From Thiobacillus thioparus DSM 505 (GTDB lineage: Bacteria > Pseudomonadota > Gammaproteobacteria > Burkholderiales > Thiobacillaceae): a DNA stretch of 64,000 bases. A model generated the notes under the pieces. That model worked only from the letters and a program-made list of their open reading frames with translations. It searched no databases and had not been told where the DNA came from. Location: assembly GCF_000373385.1 (NCBI RefSeq), contig NZ_KB891327.1, forward strand, positions 195,690-259,689, read 5' to 3'. The position numbers and the translations under genes are program-made. Each line of letters opens with the position of its first letter. Position 1 is the first letter of the stretch. Below, piece after piece: positions 49,880 through 58,454 of this stretch.

Positions 49880-50266
49880 TCAGGCTAGCCGGATGATCTG
49901 GTTCAGACGCTCGCACACGTCGGCAAACACGGCATCGGGCAAGGTACCCAGGGGATGTGTCTTGGCGCCGCGCTGACGCCAGTCGAAGGATTTGGGCTGA
50001 TGGCAGAGCACATAGCTGGTTTTGCCGGCCTTGCCACGTCCTTTGGCAAGGCCGGCTGCTACGGCGAAAGGGTTGTCGGCGTTGTATTCGGCCGTGGTCA
50101 TGGGCAGGCCGATCACCAGCGAGGTACGGGCATTGAAGATGCGCGGCGACAGCACCAGAAAAGGATGAGTGTCCTTCATCTCCCGGCCGGCCTGTGGATT
50201 GCAGTCTATCCACACGATGTCCTTGCGGTCAGGCACCCAGGCGGTGGTTTTCGATGCCACTACCAT
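49880..50266 (-). CDS. mazF: MazF/PemK-family toxin (endoribonuclease)
   Basis: A 128-aa type II toxin that cleaves mRNA. Family landmarks: AWVPDRKDIVWIDCNPQAGREMKDTHPFLVLSPRIFN, LVIGLPMTT and SYVLCHQPKSFDWRQRGAK. The conserved Arg and Thr of the active site lie in GREMKDTHP and PMTT. The start overlaps the last 7 bases of the antitoxin gene, the usual coupling. Confidence 0.9.
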   Translation of the reverse strand: MVVASKTTAWVPDRKDIVWIDCNPQAGREMKDTHPFLVLSPRIFNARTSLVIGLPMTTAEYNADNPFAVAAGLAKGRGKAGKTSYVLCHQPKSFDWRQRGAKTHPLGTLPDAVFADVCERLNQIIRLA

Positions 50267-50511
50267 TTCTCGGCTCCGACGGGCTCGCTGGCCATCGCCT
50301 CGCCGCCGTGCCGCTCAGGATCGAATTTCGCCAGACGCTGTTCCAGCGTGAGCGAGGACGCATCGGCAGGACAAATCACGATTTGTCCGTCTTCCACCGA
50401 CACGCGTACCCGCTGATCGGCGTGCAGATGGGCTGCGCGCGCCACTGCGGCAGGGAGTCGCACCCCCAGATTGTTGCCCCACTGCTTAATATCCAGATAG
50501 ACCTCGGCCAT
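50260..50511 (-). CDS. mazE: MazE/AbrB-family antitoxin
   Basis: An 83-aa antitoxin. Its swapped-hairpin AbrB/MazE DNA-binding domain is recognisable (VYLDIKQWGNNLGVRLPAAVARAAHLHADQRVRVSVEDGQIVI); the acidic C-terminal tail would wrap the toxin. The start at 50511 has AAGGAG upstream; longer frames lack the fold. It probably autoregulates through the palindrome over its promoter. Confidence 0.88.
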   Translation of the reverse strand: MAEVYLDIKQWGNNLGVRLPAAVARAAHLHADQRVRVSVEDGQIVICPADASSLTLEQRLAKFDPERHGGEAMASEPVGAEKW

Positions 50512-50530
50512 GTCAGCTCCTTCGGAGAAA

Positions 50531-50553
50531 ATGTTTAAACCAAGTATAAACAT
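50531..50553. promoter_or_regulatory. Palindromic operator of mazEF
   Basis: ATGTTTA-N9-TAAACAT, perfect 7-bp arms. It overlaps the -10 element of the mazEF promoter, the usual position for MazE autorepression. Confidence 0.5.
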
Positions 50554-50572
50554 TGCAGTGGACGCTTGTCCA
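50543..50572 (-). promoter_or_regulatory. mazEF promoter
   Basis: On the minus strand: -35 TGGACA (5/6), 18-base spacer, -10 TATACT (5/6), about 32 bases upstream of the mazE ATG. Confidence 0.55.
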
Positions 50573-50597
50573 TGCCGGCCTCGGGTAAAATGCCGCC

Positions 50598-51425
50598 ATG
50601 AACGAAGCCGAGCTTCTCGATCCGCCGCCGCTGGACATATCCCCCGCACCCGTCATCAAGGTGCGCGGCGAGCCGCTGACCGAACTGCCGCAGGATCTTT
50701 ATATTCCACCGGACGCGCTCGAGGTGTTTCTCGACGCCTTCGAAGGCCCGCTCGACCTGCTGCTCTACCTCATCCGCCGCCAGAACCTCGACGTGCTCGA
50801 CATTCCGATGGCCTCGCTGACCAAGCAATACATGGCCTATGTCGAGGCGGCGCGTGCGACGCGGCTGGAACTGGCGGCGGAGTACCTGCTGATGGCGGCG
50901 ATGCTGATCGACATCAAGTCGCGCATGCTGCTGCCGCGCCGCGAGCAGGCCGAGGAGGCGAGCGAGGGCGACGACCCGCGCGCGGAACTGGTGCGTCGTC
51001 TGCTGGAATACGAACAGATGAAGCTCGCCGGCCAGCATCTCGACACCTTGCCGCAGGCGGGGCGCGATTTCGACACCGTCAGCGTGTTCCTGCCGGCGGC
51101 GGCCAAGCGCCTGCCCAGCCTGCACCCGGAAGAACTCGCCGCCGCCTGGCTGGCCATCCTGTCGCGCGCGAAGAACCGCACCCACCACCGCATCGGTCGC
51201 CAGGAACTGTCGATCCGCGAGCACATGAGCCGCATCCTGAAGCGGCTGACGCCGGGCGAGTTCATGGAATTCAAGGACCTGTTCCCGGAATCCTCGACCG
51301 TGCATGAACTCGTGGTCACCTTCCTGGCGGTGCTGGAACTGACCAAGGAAACCCTGCTCGACGTGACCCAGGCCGAGCCGTTTGCCCCCATCTACGTAAA
51401 GCTCCATGAATCTGCAACCGAGTGA
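50598..51425 (+). CDS. scpA: ScpA, segregation and condensation protein A
   Basis: A 275-aa kleisin subunit of the SMC condensin-like complex for chromosome segregation. Motifs include [39 protein letters not shown] at the N-terminus, which binds the SMC neck, and [23 protein letters not shown]. The C-terminal winged helix contains [19 protein letters not shown] 20-base overlap with scpB is standard for this pair. Confidence 0.94.
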   Translation: MNEAELLDPPPLDISPAPVIKVRGEPLTELPQDLYIPPDALEVFLDAFEGPLDLLLYLIRRQNLDVLDIPMASLTKQYMAYVEAARATRLELAAEYLLMAAMLIDIKSRMLLPRREQAEEASEGDDPRAELVRRLLEYEQMKLAGQHLDTLPQAGRDFDTVSVFLPAAAKRLPSLHPEELAAAWLAILSRAKNRTHHRIGRQELSIREHMSRILKRLTPGEFMEFKDLFPESSTVHELVVTFLAVLELTKETLLDVTQAEPFAPIYVKLHESATE

Positions 51426-52083
51426 CAATCCCGAAGATCTGAAGGTCGTGCTGGAAGCAGCGCTGCTGGCGGCGGTCGAGCCGTTGACGCTGGCCGAGCT
51501 CAGGCGCATGTTTGAACAGGATGCGTCCGATCAAGCTTTGTCCAACGATGTGTTGCGCCGTGTGCTCGACGAATTGCGCGCGCAGTGGCACGGCCGCGGC
51601 GTCGAACTGATCCAGGTGGCCGACGGCTGGCGCTTCCAGACGCGCGCCGAGATGCAGCCCTGGCTGTCGCGGCTGAAGAACGAGAAGCCGCCGCGTTATT
51701 CGCGTGCGGTGCTGGAAACGCTCGCCATCATCGCCTATCGGCAGCCGGTGACGCGCGGCGACATCGAGGACATCCGCGGCGTGTCGGTCAATCCCAACAT
51801 CATCAAGACACTGGAAGAACGCGGCTGGATCGAGGCCATCGGCCATCGCGATGTCCCCGGACGCCCGGCGTTGTTCGGCACCACCGGCCATTTTCTCAGC
51901 GACCTCGGGTTGTGCACGCTGTCCGAGCTGCCGCCCCTGGAAGAGCTCGGCAATCTCGTCACCCCGGATGAAACGGCATTAATTCCTGAATTGCGCGAGG
52001 AATTGGCGGACAATGACGTCCCCCAGACGTTTGGCGCGGTGATCGAAACCGCCCGCGTCGCATCTGTCTCCGAGATTTCCTGA
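51406..52083 (+). CDS. scpB: ScpB, segregation and condensation protein B
   Basis: A 225-aa partner of ScpA with two winged-helix units ([95 protein letters not shown]). The C-terminal tail is variable. It overlaps scpA by 20 bases, and rluB starts 2 bases after its stop. Confidence 0.94.
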   Translation: MNLQPSDNPEDLKVVLEAALLAAVEPLTLAELRRMFEQDASDQALSNDVLRRVLDELRAQWHGRGVELIQVADGWRFQTRAEMQPWLSRLKNEKPPRYSRAVLETLAIIAYRQPVTRGDIEDIRGVSVNPNIIKTLEERGWIEAIGHRDVPGRPALFGTTGHFLSDLGLCTLSELPPLEELGNLVTPDETALIPELREELADNDVPQTFGAVIETARVASVSEIS

Positions 52084-52085
52084 AT

Positions 52086-52976
52086 ATGGCCCGCCCCGCA
52101 TCCCCCATCCGTCGTTCGCCCAATGCTCCCATGGGGCGCGCGGCGAGCCGCCTGCAAGAGGCGACCGCCCCCGAGGCGCCCAGCGAGCGCCTGCAGAAGG
52201 CGCTGGCCTCGGCCGGCCTCGGCTCGCGGCGCGAGATGGAAGAATGGATCGCCGAGGGCCGGGTGCAGGTCAACGGCGAGACCGCCACGATCGGCAGCAA
52301 GGTCGGGCCGCGCGACATCGTCAAGGTCAGCGGCCGCCGCATCTATTTGCGCTTCGATGAAAAACGCACCCGCATCCTGATCTATCACAAGTCGGAAGGC
52401 GAAATCGTCACCCGCGAGGATCCTGCGGGGCGTGCCACCGTGTTCGACGCATTGCCCAAGCTGCGCGGCGCCAAGTGGATTTCCATCGGCCGGCTGGACT
52501 ACAACACCGACGGCCTGATGATCTTCACCACGTCGGGCGAGCTGGCCAACCATCTGATGCACCCGCGCTTCGAAGTCGAGCGCGAGTATGCGGTGCGCGT
52601 GCTGGGCGAACTGACCGAGGACATGATTGCGCAGCTGTTGTCCGGGGTGGAACTCGACGATGGTCCGGCGCAACTGCAGAGCTGCTTCGCTGCGGGCGGC
52701 GAGGGCGCCAACCGCTGGTACAAGGTCATCATCAAAGAAGGCCGCAAGCGCGAGGTGCGCCGGCTGTTCGAACACTTCGGCCTCACGGTGTCGCGCCTGA
52801 CGCGCATCCGTTTCGGCCCGATCGCGCTGCCGCCGCAGTTACGCCGCGGCCAGAAAATGGAGCTCGACGACGACCTGGTCGCGCGCGTGATGGAATGGGC
52901 GGGGATGGCGCCCAGCCCGCGCCGGCAAATGCGCGGTGTACCGGACAAACACACCCGCAAGCCGCGGATTCGCTAG
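52086..52976 (+). CDS. rluB: RluB, 23S rRNA pseudouridine(2605) synthase
   Basis: A 296-aa pseudouridine synthase. An S4 RNA-binding domain lies at about residues 34-95 (ERLQKALASAGLGSRREMEEWIAEGRVQVNGETATIG). The RsuA-type catalytic domain follows with the Asp near 138 in IGRLDYNTDGLMIFTTSGELANHLMHPRFEVEREYAV. A basic C-terminal tail is present. Its position behind scpAB is the standard one in betaproteobacteria. Confidence 0.93.
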   Translation: MARPASPIRRSPNAPMGRAASRLQEATAPEAPSERLQKALASAGLGSRREMEEWIAEGRVQVNGETATIGSKVGPRDIVKVSGRRIYLRFDEKRTRILIYHKSEGEIVTREDPAGRATVFDALPKLRGAKWISIGRLDYNTDGLMIFTTSGELANHLMHPRFEVEREYAVRVLGELTEDMIAQLLSGVELDDGPAQLQSCFAAGGEGANRWYKVIIKEGRKREVRRLFEHFGLTVSRLTRIRFGPIALPPQLRRGQKMELDDDLVARVMEWAGMAPSPRRQMRGVPDKHTRKPRIR

Positions 52977-52990
52977 CGGTACTAGCTAAC

Positions 52991-53006
52991 CGGGCAGGCA
53001 TGCCCG
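52991..53006. terminator. Hairpin between convergent rluB and the channel gene
   Basis: CGGGCA/TGCCCG, 6-bp stem, 4-base loop, 14 bases after the rluB stop. The T-run lies about 15 bases further, so it is a weak terminator. Confidence 0.3.
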
Positions 53007-53018
53007 CACGGGTCCGGC

Positions 53019-53684
53019 TTATTTTTCCGTCATCTTTTTAATCACGCCTGCCGCCCACTCACGGCCGCCCAGGCCGAACGCCAGCGCAAAGGCCAGGCCG
53101 ACGGCGCCGAAGCCGATCTGGAATGCAGCGGTGAGGAGACTGGTGCCGATCTGGAGCTGTTCGAGCGCCACGAACACCACGAAGATGATTACTGAATATT
53201 CCGACAGTGTGCTGATGGTGAGCGCACCCTGCACGCCGATGTTGTTGAGGTAGGCGAATACCATGCGGTTGATGAAACGTGCCACCAGGATGCCGAACAC
53301 CAGTACCAGGATGGCGACGATGATATTGGGAATGTAGAGGACGATCTTGTTGAACAGATCGGCCACGATATGCAGGCCGAGGCTGTTGGCCACGGTCACG
53401 ACGACAATGAAAATGACAACCCAGTAGGCCAGCTTGGCCAGCAGGCGTGACAGGCTGAGTTCGAGATTGCCCTGCTTGAGGAAGGCTTCTATGCCGGTTT
53501 TCTCGGCCAGGCTATCGAAATGCAATACATCGAGCAACTTGGTGACGCCGGTTCGAACCAGATTCGCAAACAGCCAGCCGATGAACAGAAGCAGCAGGGC
53601 AGCCAGCAATTGCGGGACAAACGCAGCCAGTTGCGTCCAGAAAGACGTCAGGGACGAAACGAATACATCGAGTTGTTGCTGCAT
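53019..53684 (-). CDS. Small mechanosensitive-channel-like membrane protein (TM_helix family)
   Basis: A 221-aa inner-membrane protein with four to five helices (QLAAFVPQLLAALLLLFIGWLFANLV; LAYWVVIFIVVVTVANSLGL; VLYIPNIIVAILVLVFGILVARFINRM; IGFGAVGLAFALAFGLGG). It matches the TM_helix repeat proteins related to MscS, but has no MscS cytoplasmic domain. The terminal glycine-rich helix GAVGLAFALAFGLGGREWA resembles the pore helix of MscS. Probably an osmotic-adaptation channel; no ligand is known. Confidence 0.85.
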   Translation of the reverse strand: MQQQLDVFVSSLTSFWTQLAAFVPQLLAALLLLFIGWLFANLVRTGVTKLLDVLHFDSLAEKTGIEAFLKQGNLELSLSRLLAKLAYWVVIFIVVVTVANSLGLHIVADLFNKIVLYIPNIIVAILVLVFGILVARFINRMVFAYLNNIGVQGALTISTLSEYSVIIFVVFVALEQLQIGTSLLTAAFQIGFGAVGLAFALAFGLGGREWAAGVIKKMTEK

Positions 53685-53843
53685 GACTCACTCCTTCATT
53701 CATTACTGCGTAAATGGCGCATTATAACGAACGCTGCCGGACGGCCTTCCCGGCCCGTGACGCTGTCGCGGTGGCATACACTATTTGTTCTGCCTGCGAT
53801 TTTATGCATACACTGTAAAAAACTAAGCGGAGGCGTCCGGCCC

Positions 53844-54962
53844 ATGCTTTCTTCCCAATCCGACCGTGCTGGATTTCTGCCCCTTGCGCAGTTACCTTCG
53901 TTGCTGGCCCGGCTCAGGGAACGGGGTTATCAATGTCTGGGACCCACGGTGGAGCAGGGCGCTATCGTCATGCGTGAACTCGAACCGCCGAACGACTTGC
54001 CGCGCGGGATACAAGCCGAGCAAACGCCCGGCCGCTATCGGCTCACGTCCCATCCCCTCAACCGCTATTTCGCCTGGGCCAGCGGACCGCAGGCAATCAA
54101 ACCGCACACCTTCGCGCCGAAGGAATCGCTGTGGCGCGTCGAACGCGACGAGGCGGGCAGCCTGCAGTTTGCGGCCGTACACCCGCCGGTTGTCCGGCAG
54201 GCCATCATCGGCGTGCGCGCTTGCGACCTGGCGGCGCTGGCCTTGCAGGATGCACATTTCCTGCGCGAAGGACGGCGCGACGCGCATTACGCGCAACGGC
54301 GCGACCACCTGTTCCTGGTCGCCGTGCAATGTGCTGAGCCGGCGTCGACCTGTTTTTGCGCGTCGACTGGCGATGGCCCGACCCCGACCGCCGGTTACGA
54401 TCTTGCGTTGGCGGAGCTGGCGGATGGCTTTGTCGCCGTGGCAGGCAGCGACCAGGGACAAGCGGTGCTGGATGATCTGAACCTGTCATTGGCCACTTCG
54501 CAACAGATCGAGGCGGCTCGCCAACAGGGCGCATCTGCCGCCGCCGTCCAGACCCGCAGCCTGCCGGGCCGTAATCTGCGCGACAGCCTCATGAGCCGGC
54601 TGGAACATCCGCGCTGGGACGAGGTGGCGGCGCGTTGCCTTGCCTGCGGCAATTGCACGGCGGTGTGCCCCACCTGTTTCTGCCATGCCGAGGCCGACAC
54701 CCCGGCGCTCGATGGCGCAACCAGCGAGCATGAGCGGATATGGGATTCCTGCTTTAGCGAGGCGCACGGCCATCTGCATGGATTCAACGTGCGGGCCGAC
54801 ATCCGCGGCCGCTATCGCCAGTGGCTGACCCACAAGCTGGCCACCTGGCATGACCAGTTCGGCCGCAGCGGCTGTGTCGGCTGCGGCCGCTGCATCGCCT
54901 GGTGTCCGGTCGGCATCGACCTGACCGAGGAAGTCGCCGCCCTCACCGAAGGACAGCCATGA
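53844..54962 (+). CDS. hydB: Group 3b NiFe hydrogenase (sulfhydrogenase) beta subunit
   Basis: A 372-aa iron-sulfur subunit passing electrons between the hydrogenase pair and the flavin subunit. Two ferredoxin-like cluster motifs are visible near the C-terminus (ARCLACGNCTAVCPTCFCHAE and SGCVGCGRCIAWCPVGIDLT). The N-terminal region has HydB-type features (VIGVRACDLAALALQDAHFL, TCFCASTGDGP). GCGGAGG lies 10 bases before the ATG at 53844; earlier in-frame starts lie in the opposite-strand channel gene. Its stop overlaps the next gene (ATGA). It is first in the operon B-G-D-A plus protease. Confidence 0.92.
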   Translation: MLSSQSDRAGFLPLAQLPSLLARLRERGYQCLGPTVEQGAIVMRELEPPNDLPRGIQAEQTPGRYRLTSHPLNRYFAWASGPQAIKPHTFAPKESLWRVERDEAGSLQFAAVHPPVVRQAIIGVRACDLAALALQDAHFLREGRRDAHYAQRRDHLFLVAVQCAEPASTCFCASTGDGPTPTAGYDLALAELADGFVAVAGSDQGQAVLDDLNLSLATSQQIEAARQQGASAAAVQTRSLPGRNLRDSLMSRLEHPRWDEVAARCLACGNCTAVCPTCFCHAEADTPALDGATSEHERIWDSCFSEAHGHLHGFNVRADIRGRYRQWLTHKLATWHDQFGRSGCVGCGRCIAWCPVGIDLTEEVAALTEGQP

Positions 54963-55807
54963 ACGTGTCGAACAGCCTCGATGCCGGACCCCCGCATGCC
55001 GCCACCGTACTGGCCCGTATCCAGGAATCGCCGACCATCTTCACGCTGCAGTTGCGGCTCGACGACGCGGCTGCGCAGGCGGCTTACCGTTTTGCGCCCG
55101 GCCAGTTCAACATGCTGTATCTCTATGGCGTCGGCGAAGTCCCGATTTCCATCATGTCGGATCCGGAAGAACGCGACCTTATCGGCCATACCATCCGTGC
55201 ACTGGGACGCGTCACCCGGGGGTTGGCCGCGCTCAAACCGGGCGATCGGGTGGGATTGCGCGGACCGTTCGGACGCGGCTGGCCGTTGCAGGAAGTCGGC
55301 GGATGCGATGTCGTGCTCGTGACAGGCGGCCTCGGCTGCGCGCCTGTCGTGTCGGTGATTCATTATGTGCTGCGGCGGCGCGAACGCTTCGGCAAGCTCG
55401 TCATCATCCAGGGCGTGAAGCATGCCGAAGACCTGATCTGGCGCGAGCAATACGACCGCTGGGCGAAACTGCCGGATACCCAGGTGTTGGTGGCGGCCAG
55501 CGAAGGGGCTCCGTTGTGGCCCTGGCATGTCGGGCGGGTGACGGAATTGTTCAGCCTGGCCAACTTCGATCCGGGCTGTGCCGTGGCCATGATGTGCGGG
55601 CCGGAAGGCATGATGCGCAGCGCGGCGGATGCCCTGCTGGCACGCGGCCTGCCCGAGTCGCGCCTGTATCTCAGCATGGAGCGCAACATGCAATGCGCGG
55701 TCGGCCGCTGCGGCCACTGCCAGTTCGGGGGGGCGTTCGTTTGCCGCGATGGCCCGGTGTTCAACTGGGGTGAGGTCAAGGCCCTGCTCGCGCACAAGGG
55801 GTTCTGA
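54959..55807 (+). CDS. hydG: Group 3b NiFe hydrogenase gamma subunit (FAD/NAD(P)-binding)
   Basis: A 282-aa flavoprotein. The FAD-binding beta-barrel has APGQFNMLYLYGVGEVPISI. The NAD(P)-binding part has LVTGGLGCAPVVSVIHYVL and CGPEGMMRSAADALLARGL. The C-terminal 2Fe-2S site has four cysteines (MQCAVGRCGHCQFGGAFVCRDG). It transfers electrons from hydrogen to NAD(P). It overlaps hydB by 4 bases, and the next gene starts at its last base. Confidence 0.93.
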   Translation: MNVSNSLDAGPPHAATVLARIQESPTIFTLQLRLDDAAAQAAYRFAPGQFNMLYLYGVGEVPISIMSDPEERDLIGHTIRALGRVTRGLAALKPGDRVGLRGPFGRGWPLQEVGGCDVVLVTGGLGCAPVVSVIHYVLRRRERFGKLVIIQGVKHAEDLIWREQYDRWAKLPDTQVLVAASEGAPLWPWHVGRVTELFSLANFDPGCAVAMMCGPEGMMRSAADALLARGLPESRLYLSMERNMQCAVGRCGHCQFGGAFVCRDGPVFNWGEVKALLAHKGF

Positions 55808-56601
55808 TGAGTCAACAGACAGTCCACCCCGGCAAACCACGCGTGGCCGTCCACAAGTTCAGTTCCTGCGATGGCTGCCAGTTGTCTTTCCTCAATCTCG
55901 GCGAAGCGCTGCTGACGCTCGCCGAACGGATCGATCTGGTGCACTTTGCCGAAGCGGGTCCGCTCGATCCGGATACCGGTGTGGATGTGGCGTTCGTCGA
56001 GGGCAGCGTGTCAACGCCGGAAGATCTCGAACGCATCCAGCACATCCGTGCCCATAGCGGTCTGCTGATCGCCATCGGCGCGTGTGCCACCTCGGGAGGC
56101 ATCCAGGGTTTGCGTAACCAGGCCAAGGGCGCGGAATGGGTGGCGCAAATCTACAGCCATCCCGAGGCGATTGCCAGCCTGGAGCACTCGACGCCGATTT
56201 CCTGCCACGTGAAAGTGGACTTTGAGCTATGGGGCTGCCCGGTCAGCGGCCCGCAGATACTGGCGGTGATCAATGCCCTTCTGCTCGGTGTGACGCCGCG
56301 CGACAATACCGACAAGGTATGCACCGAATGCAAGCGCCAGGGCTACCCTTGCGTGATGGTGACCCACGGCATTGCCTGCATGGGACCGGTGACACGGGCA
56401 GGATGCGGCGCGCTGTGTCCCAGCCTCGGCCGCGACTGTTATGGCTGTTATGGCCCGGCAGAAAATGCCAACACCGATGCGCTGGCAATCCAGTTCGGCC
56501 ATCTGGGGCTGACGCCCGCGGCCATCGTACGGCGTTTCCAGTCGATCAACAGCCAGGCGCCGGTGTTTCTCGCGGCCGCCGACAAACTGAGGGCGGGGTA
56601 G
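55807..56601 (+). CDS. hydD: Group 3b NiFe hydrogenase delta (small) subunit
   Basis: A 264-aa small subunit with three iron-sulfur clusters. The proximal cluster ligands are in FSSCDGCQLSFL and IGACATSGGIQ. The others are in VCTECKRQGYPCVMVTHGIACMGPVTRAGCGALCPSLGRDCYGCYGP. No twin-arginine signal is present, so the enzyme is cytoplasmic, as in group 3. It starts at the hydG stop, and hydA follows 1 base after. Confidence 0.94.
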   Translation: MSQQTVHPGKPRVAVHKFSSCDGCQLSFLNLGEALLTLAERIDLVHFAEAGPLDPDTGVDVAFVEGSVSTPEDLERIQHIRAHSGLLIAIGACATSGGIQGLRNQAKGAEWVAQIYSHPEAIASLEHSTPISCHVKVDFELWGCPVSGPQILAVINALLLGVTPRDNTDKVCTECKRQGYPCVMVTHGIACMGPVTRAGCGALCPSLGRDCYGCYGPAENANTDALAIQFGHLGLTPAAIVRRFQSINSQAPVFLAAADKLRAG

Positions 56602-56602
56602 C

Positions 56603-57901
56603 ATGACTGAACGGCGCAGCGTGGCGATCCATGTTCCGGTGCTTGCCCGGGTGGAAGGCGAGGGCGCGCTCGATTTGCGCATCGAGCAGGGCGACATCGC
56701 CGAACTGCGCCTGCGTATTTTCGAGCCGCCGCGCTTCTTCGAAAAATTCCTGGAGGGACGCCACTACACCGAAATTCCCGACATGGTGGCGCGCATCTGC
56801 GGCATCTGCCCGGTGGCGTACCAGGTCACCGCGGCACAGGCGCTGGAAGACCTCTTCGGCGTCGAACTCGATCCCTGGGCACGCGTCATGCGCCGGGTGT
56901 TCTACTGCGGCGAATGGATCCAGAGCCACAGCCTGCACATCCACCTGCTGGCCGCGCCGGATTTCTTCGGTTGCGGAAACGCCATCGAACTGGCGCGCAT
57001 CGCGCCGGACGAGGTGCGTCGCGGGCTACGGATCCAGGGTCTGGGCAACGAACTGATGGACCTGTTCGGCGCGCGCTCGGTGCATCCGGTCGGGGTACGC
57101 ATCGGCGGCTTCCATGGCGCGCCCTCGCTGGCACGCATCCTCGACATGCGGGACAAACTGCGCGCCGCACTGCCCGAGGCCGAAGCGCTGATCCGCTGGG
57201 CTGCAGCCATTCCGGTGCCGCAGGACGACCAGGTTTTCGTGTCGGTGGCGACACGGCACCCGGCTGACTACGCCATCGAGCGCGGCGACATCGGGGCCAG
57301 CGACGGCTTGCGCATCGGGGCGGAGGCCTTTGACGCGCATTTCATCGAGCGACACGAACCGTATTCCACCGCGCTGTTCAGCACCTATCACCAGCAGCCT
57401 TACCTGGTCGGGCCGCTGGCACGGCTCAACCTCAACCACGAGTACCTGCCCGGCGCGATCCGGGCTCTGCTTGCCGATATCGGCCTCGTGTTGCCTAGCC
57501 GCAACCTCTTTCACAGCCTGCTGGCACGTGCGGTGGAAATCTGGCTCGCGCTATATGAAGCGCTACGTCTGCTCGACGGCTATCGCGTGCCGGACTCGCC
57601 CTGGGTGCCGGCCACGCCGCGTGCCGGCGTGGCGATTGGCTGCACCGAAGCGCCGCGCGGCCTGTTGTGGCATCGCTATGAAATGGACGACGCGGGTTGC
57701 GTGATCAATGCACGCATCGTGCCGCCGACCAGTCAGAACCAGGGCCGCATCGAAGAGGATCTGCGGCTGTCATTGCTCAACTTCGGGCTTGACCATCCTG
57801 ACGACGCGCTGCGGCTGCATTGCGAGAAAGTCATCCGCAACTACGACCCCTGCATTTCCTGCGCTACCCATTTCCTGCGCCTGAATGTCGCGCGCGCATG
57901 A
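56603..57901 (+). CDS. hydA: Group 3b NiFe hydrogenase alpha (large, catalytic) subunit
   Basis: A 432-aa catalytic subunit. NiFe ligands: L1 motif RICGICPVAYQ near residue 70 and L2 motif DPCISCATH near 420. It ends with a short tail after the His (FLRLNVARA), the expected site of maturation cleavage. The frame matches HydA of sulfhydrogenases (VPVLARVEGEGALDLRI, RVFYCGEWIQSHSLHI). The maturation protease gene overlaps its end by 4 bases, which fits. Confidence 0.95.
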   Translation: MTERRSVAIHVPVLARVEGEGALDLRIEQGDIAELRLRIFEPPRFFEKFLEGRHYTEIPDMVARICGICPVAYQVTAAQALEDLFGVELDPWARVMRRVFYCGEWIQSHSLHIHLLAAPDFFGCGNAIELARIAPDEVRRGLRIQGLGNELMDLFGARSVHPVGVRIGGFHGAPSLARILDMRDKLRAALPEAEALIRWAAAIPVPQDDQVFVSVATRHPADYAIERGDIGASDGLRIGAEAFDAHFIERHEPYSTALFSTYHQQPYLVGPLARLNLNHEYLPGAIRALLADIGLVLPSRNLFHSLLARAVEIWLALYEALRLLDGYRVPDSPWVPATPRAGVAIGCTEAPRGLLWHRYEMDDAGCVINARIVPPTSQNQGRIEEDLRLSLLNFGLDHPDDALRLHCEKVIRNYDPCISCATHFLRLNVARA

Positions 57902-58359
57902 GCAAGGTCCGCATCCTCGGCATCGGTTCGCCGTCGGGCGACGACCAGGCCGGCTGGCTGACCGTGGACGCCCTGGCGGCTTACGGTGTCCAAGGCGAAC
58001 ATGAACTTGCCATCGACAAGCTGGACAGGCCCGGCGCCCGCCTGATCGGCCTGCTGGAACATGCGGACTGGGTCATCCTGGTCGACGCCATGCAAAGCGG
58101 CGATCGGCCAGGCCGCATAAAACGTTTCGGCCAGGACGCGTGGCCGGGCTACACGCATGGCCTTTCCAGCCACGGGCTCGGCGTGCTCGACGCGCTGTCG
58201 CTGGCGCGCGCGTTCGGCATCCTGCCGCCCCGGCTCGATCTGTATGGCATCGAAATCTCGCTTGCATGCCCTGGCGACGAGGCCGGCGACGACATCCAGG
58301 CTGCCGCTCGACACCTTGCCCGACATATCGCAGCCGACTTGGCCGCCGCGTCCCGGTAG
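57898..58359 (+). CDS. Hydrogenase maturation protease
   Basis: A 153-aa HyaD/HycI-type endopeptidase that removes the C-terminal tail of the large subunit after nickel insertion. The family start is seen (KVRILGIGSPSGDDQAGWLTVDAL), with metal-binding Asp and His further on (HADWVILVDAMQSGD; THGLSSHGLGVLDALSLA). The start overlaps hydA (ATGA). No hyp genes (hypABCDEF) lie next to it, so those must be elsewhere. Confidence 0.88.
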   Translation: MSKVRILGIGSPSGDDQAGWLTVDALAAYGVQGEHELAIDKLDRPGARLIGLLEHADWVILVDAMQSGDRPGRIKRFGQDAWPGYTHGLSSHGLGVLDALSLARAFGILPPRLDLYGIEISLACPGDEAGDDIQAAARHLARHIAADLAAASR

Positions 58360-58454
58360 CCGGTTCGCGCTTAGTACCGGGCCGGATATTAGGTTAGGCT
58401 ACGCCCGCAACAGCCAGACACCTGGCGCGGTTTGATCTACAGGGACTTATTTGC

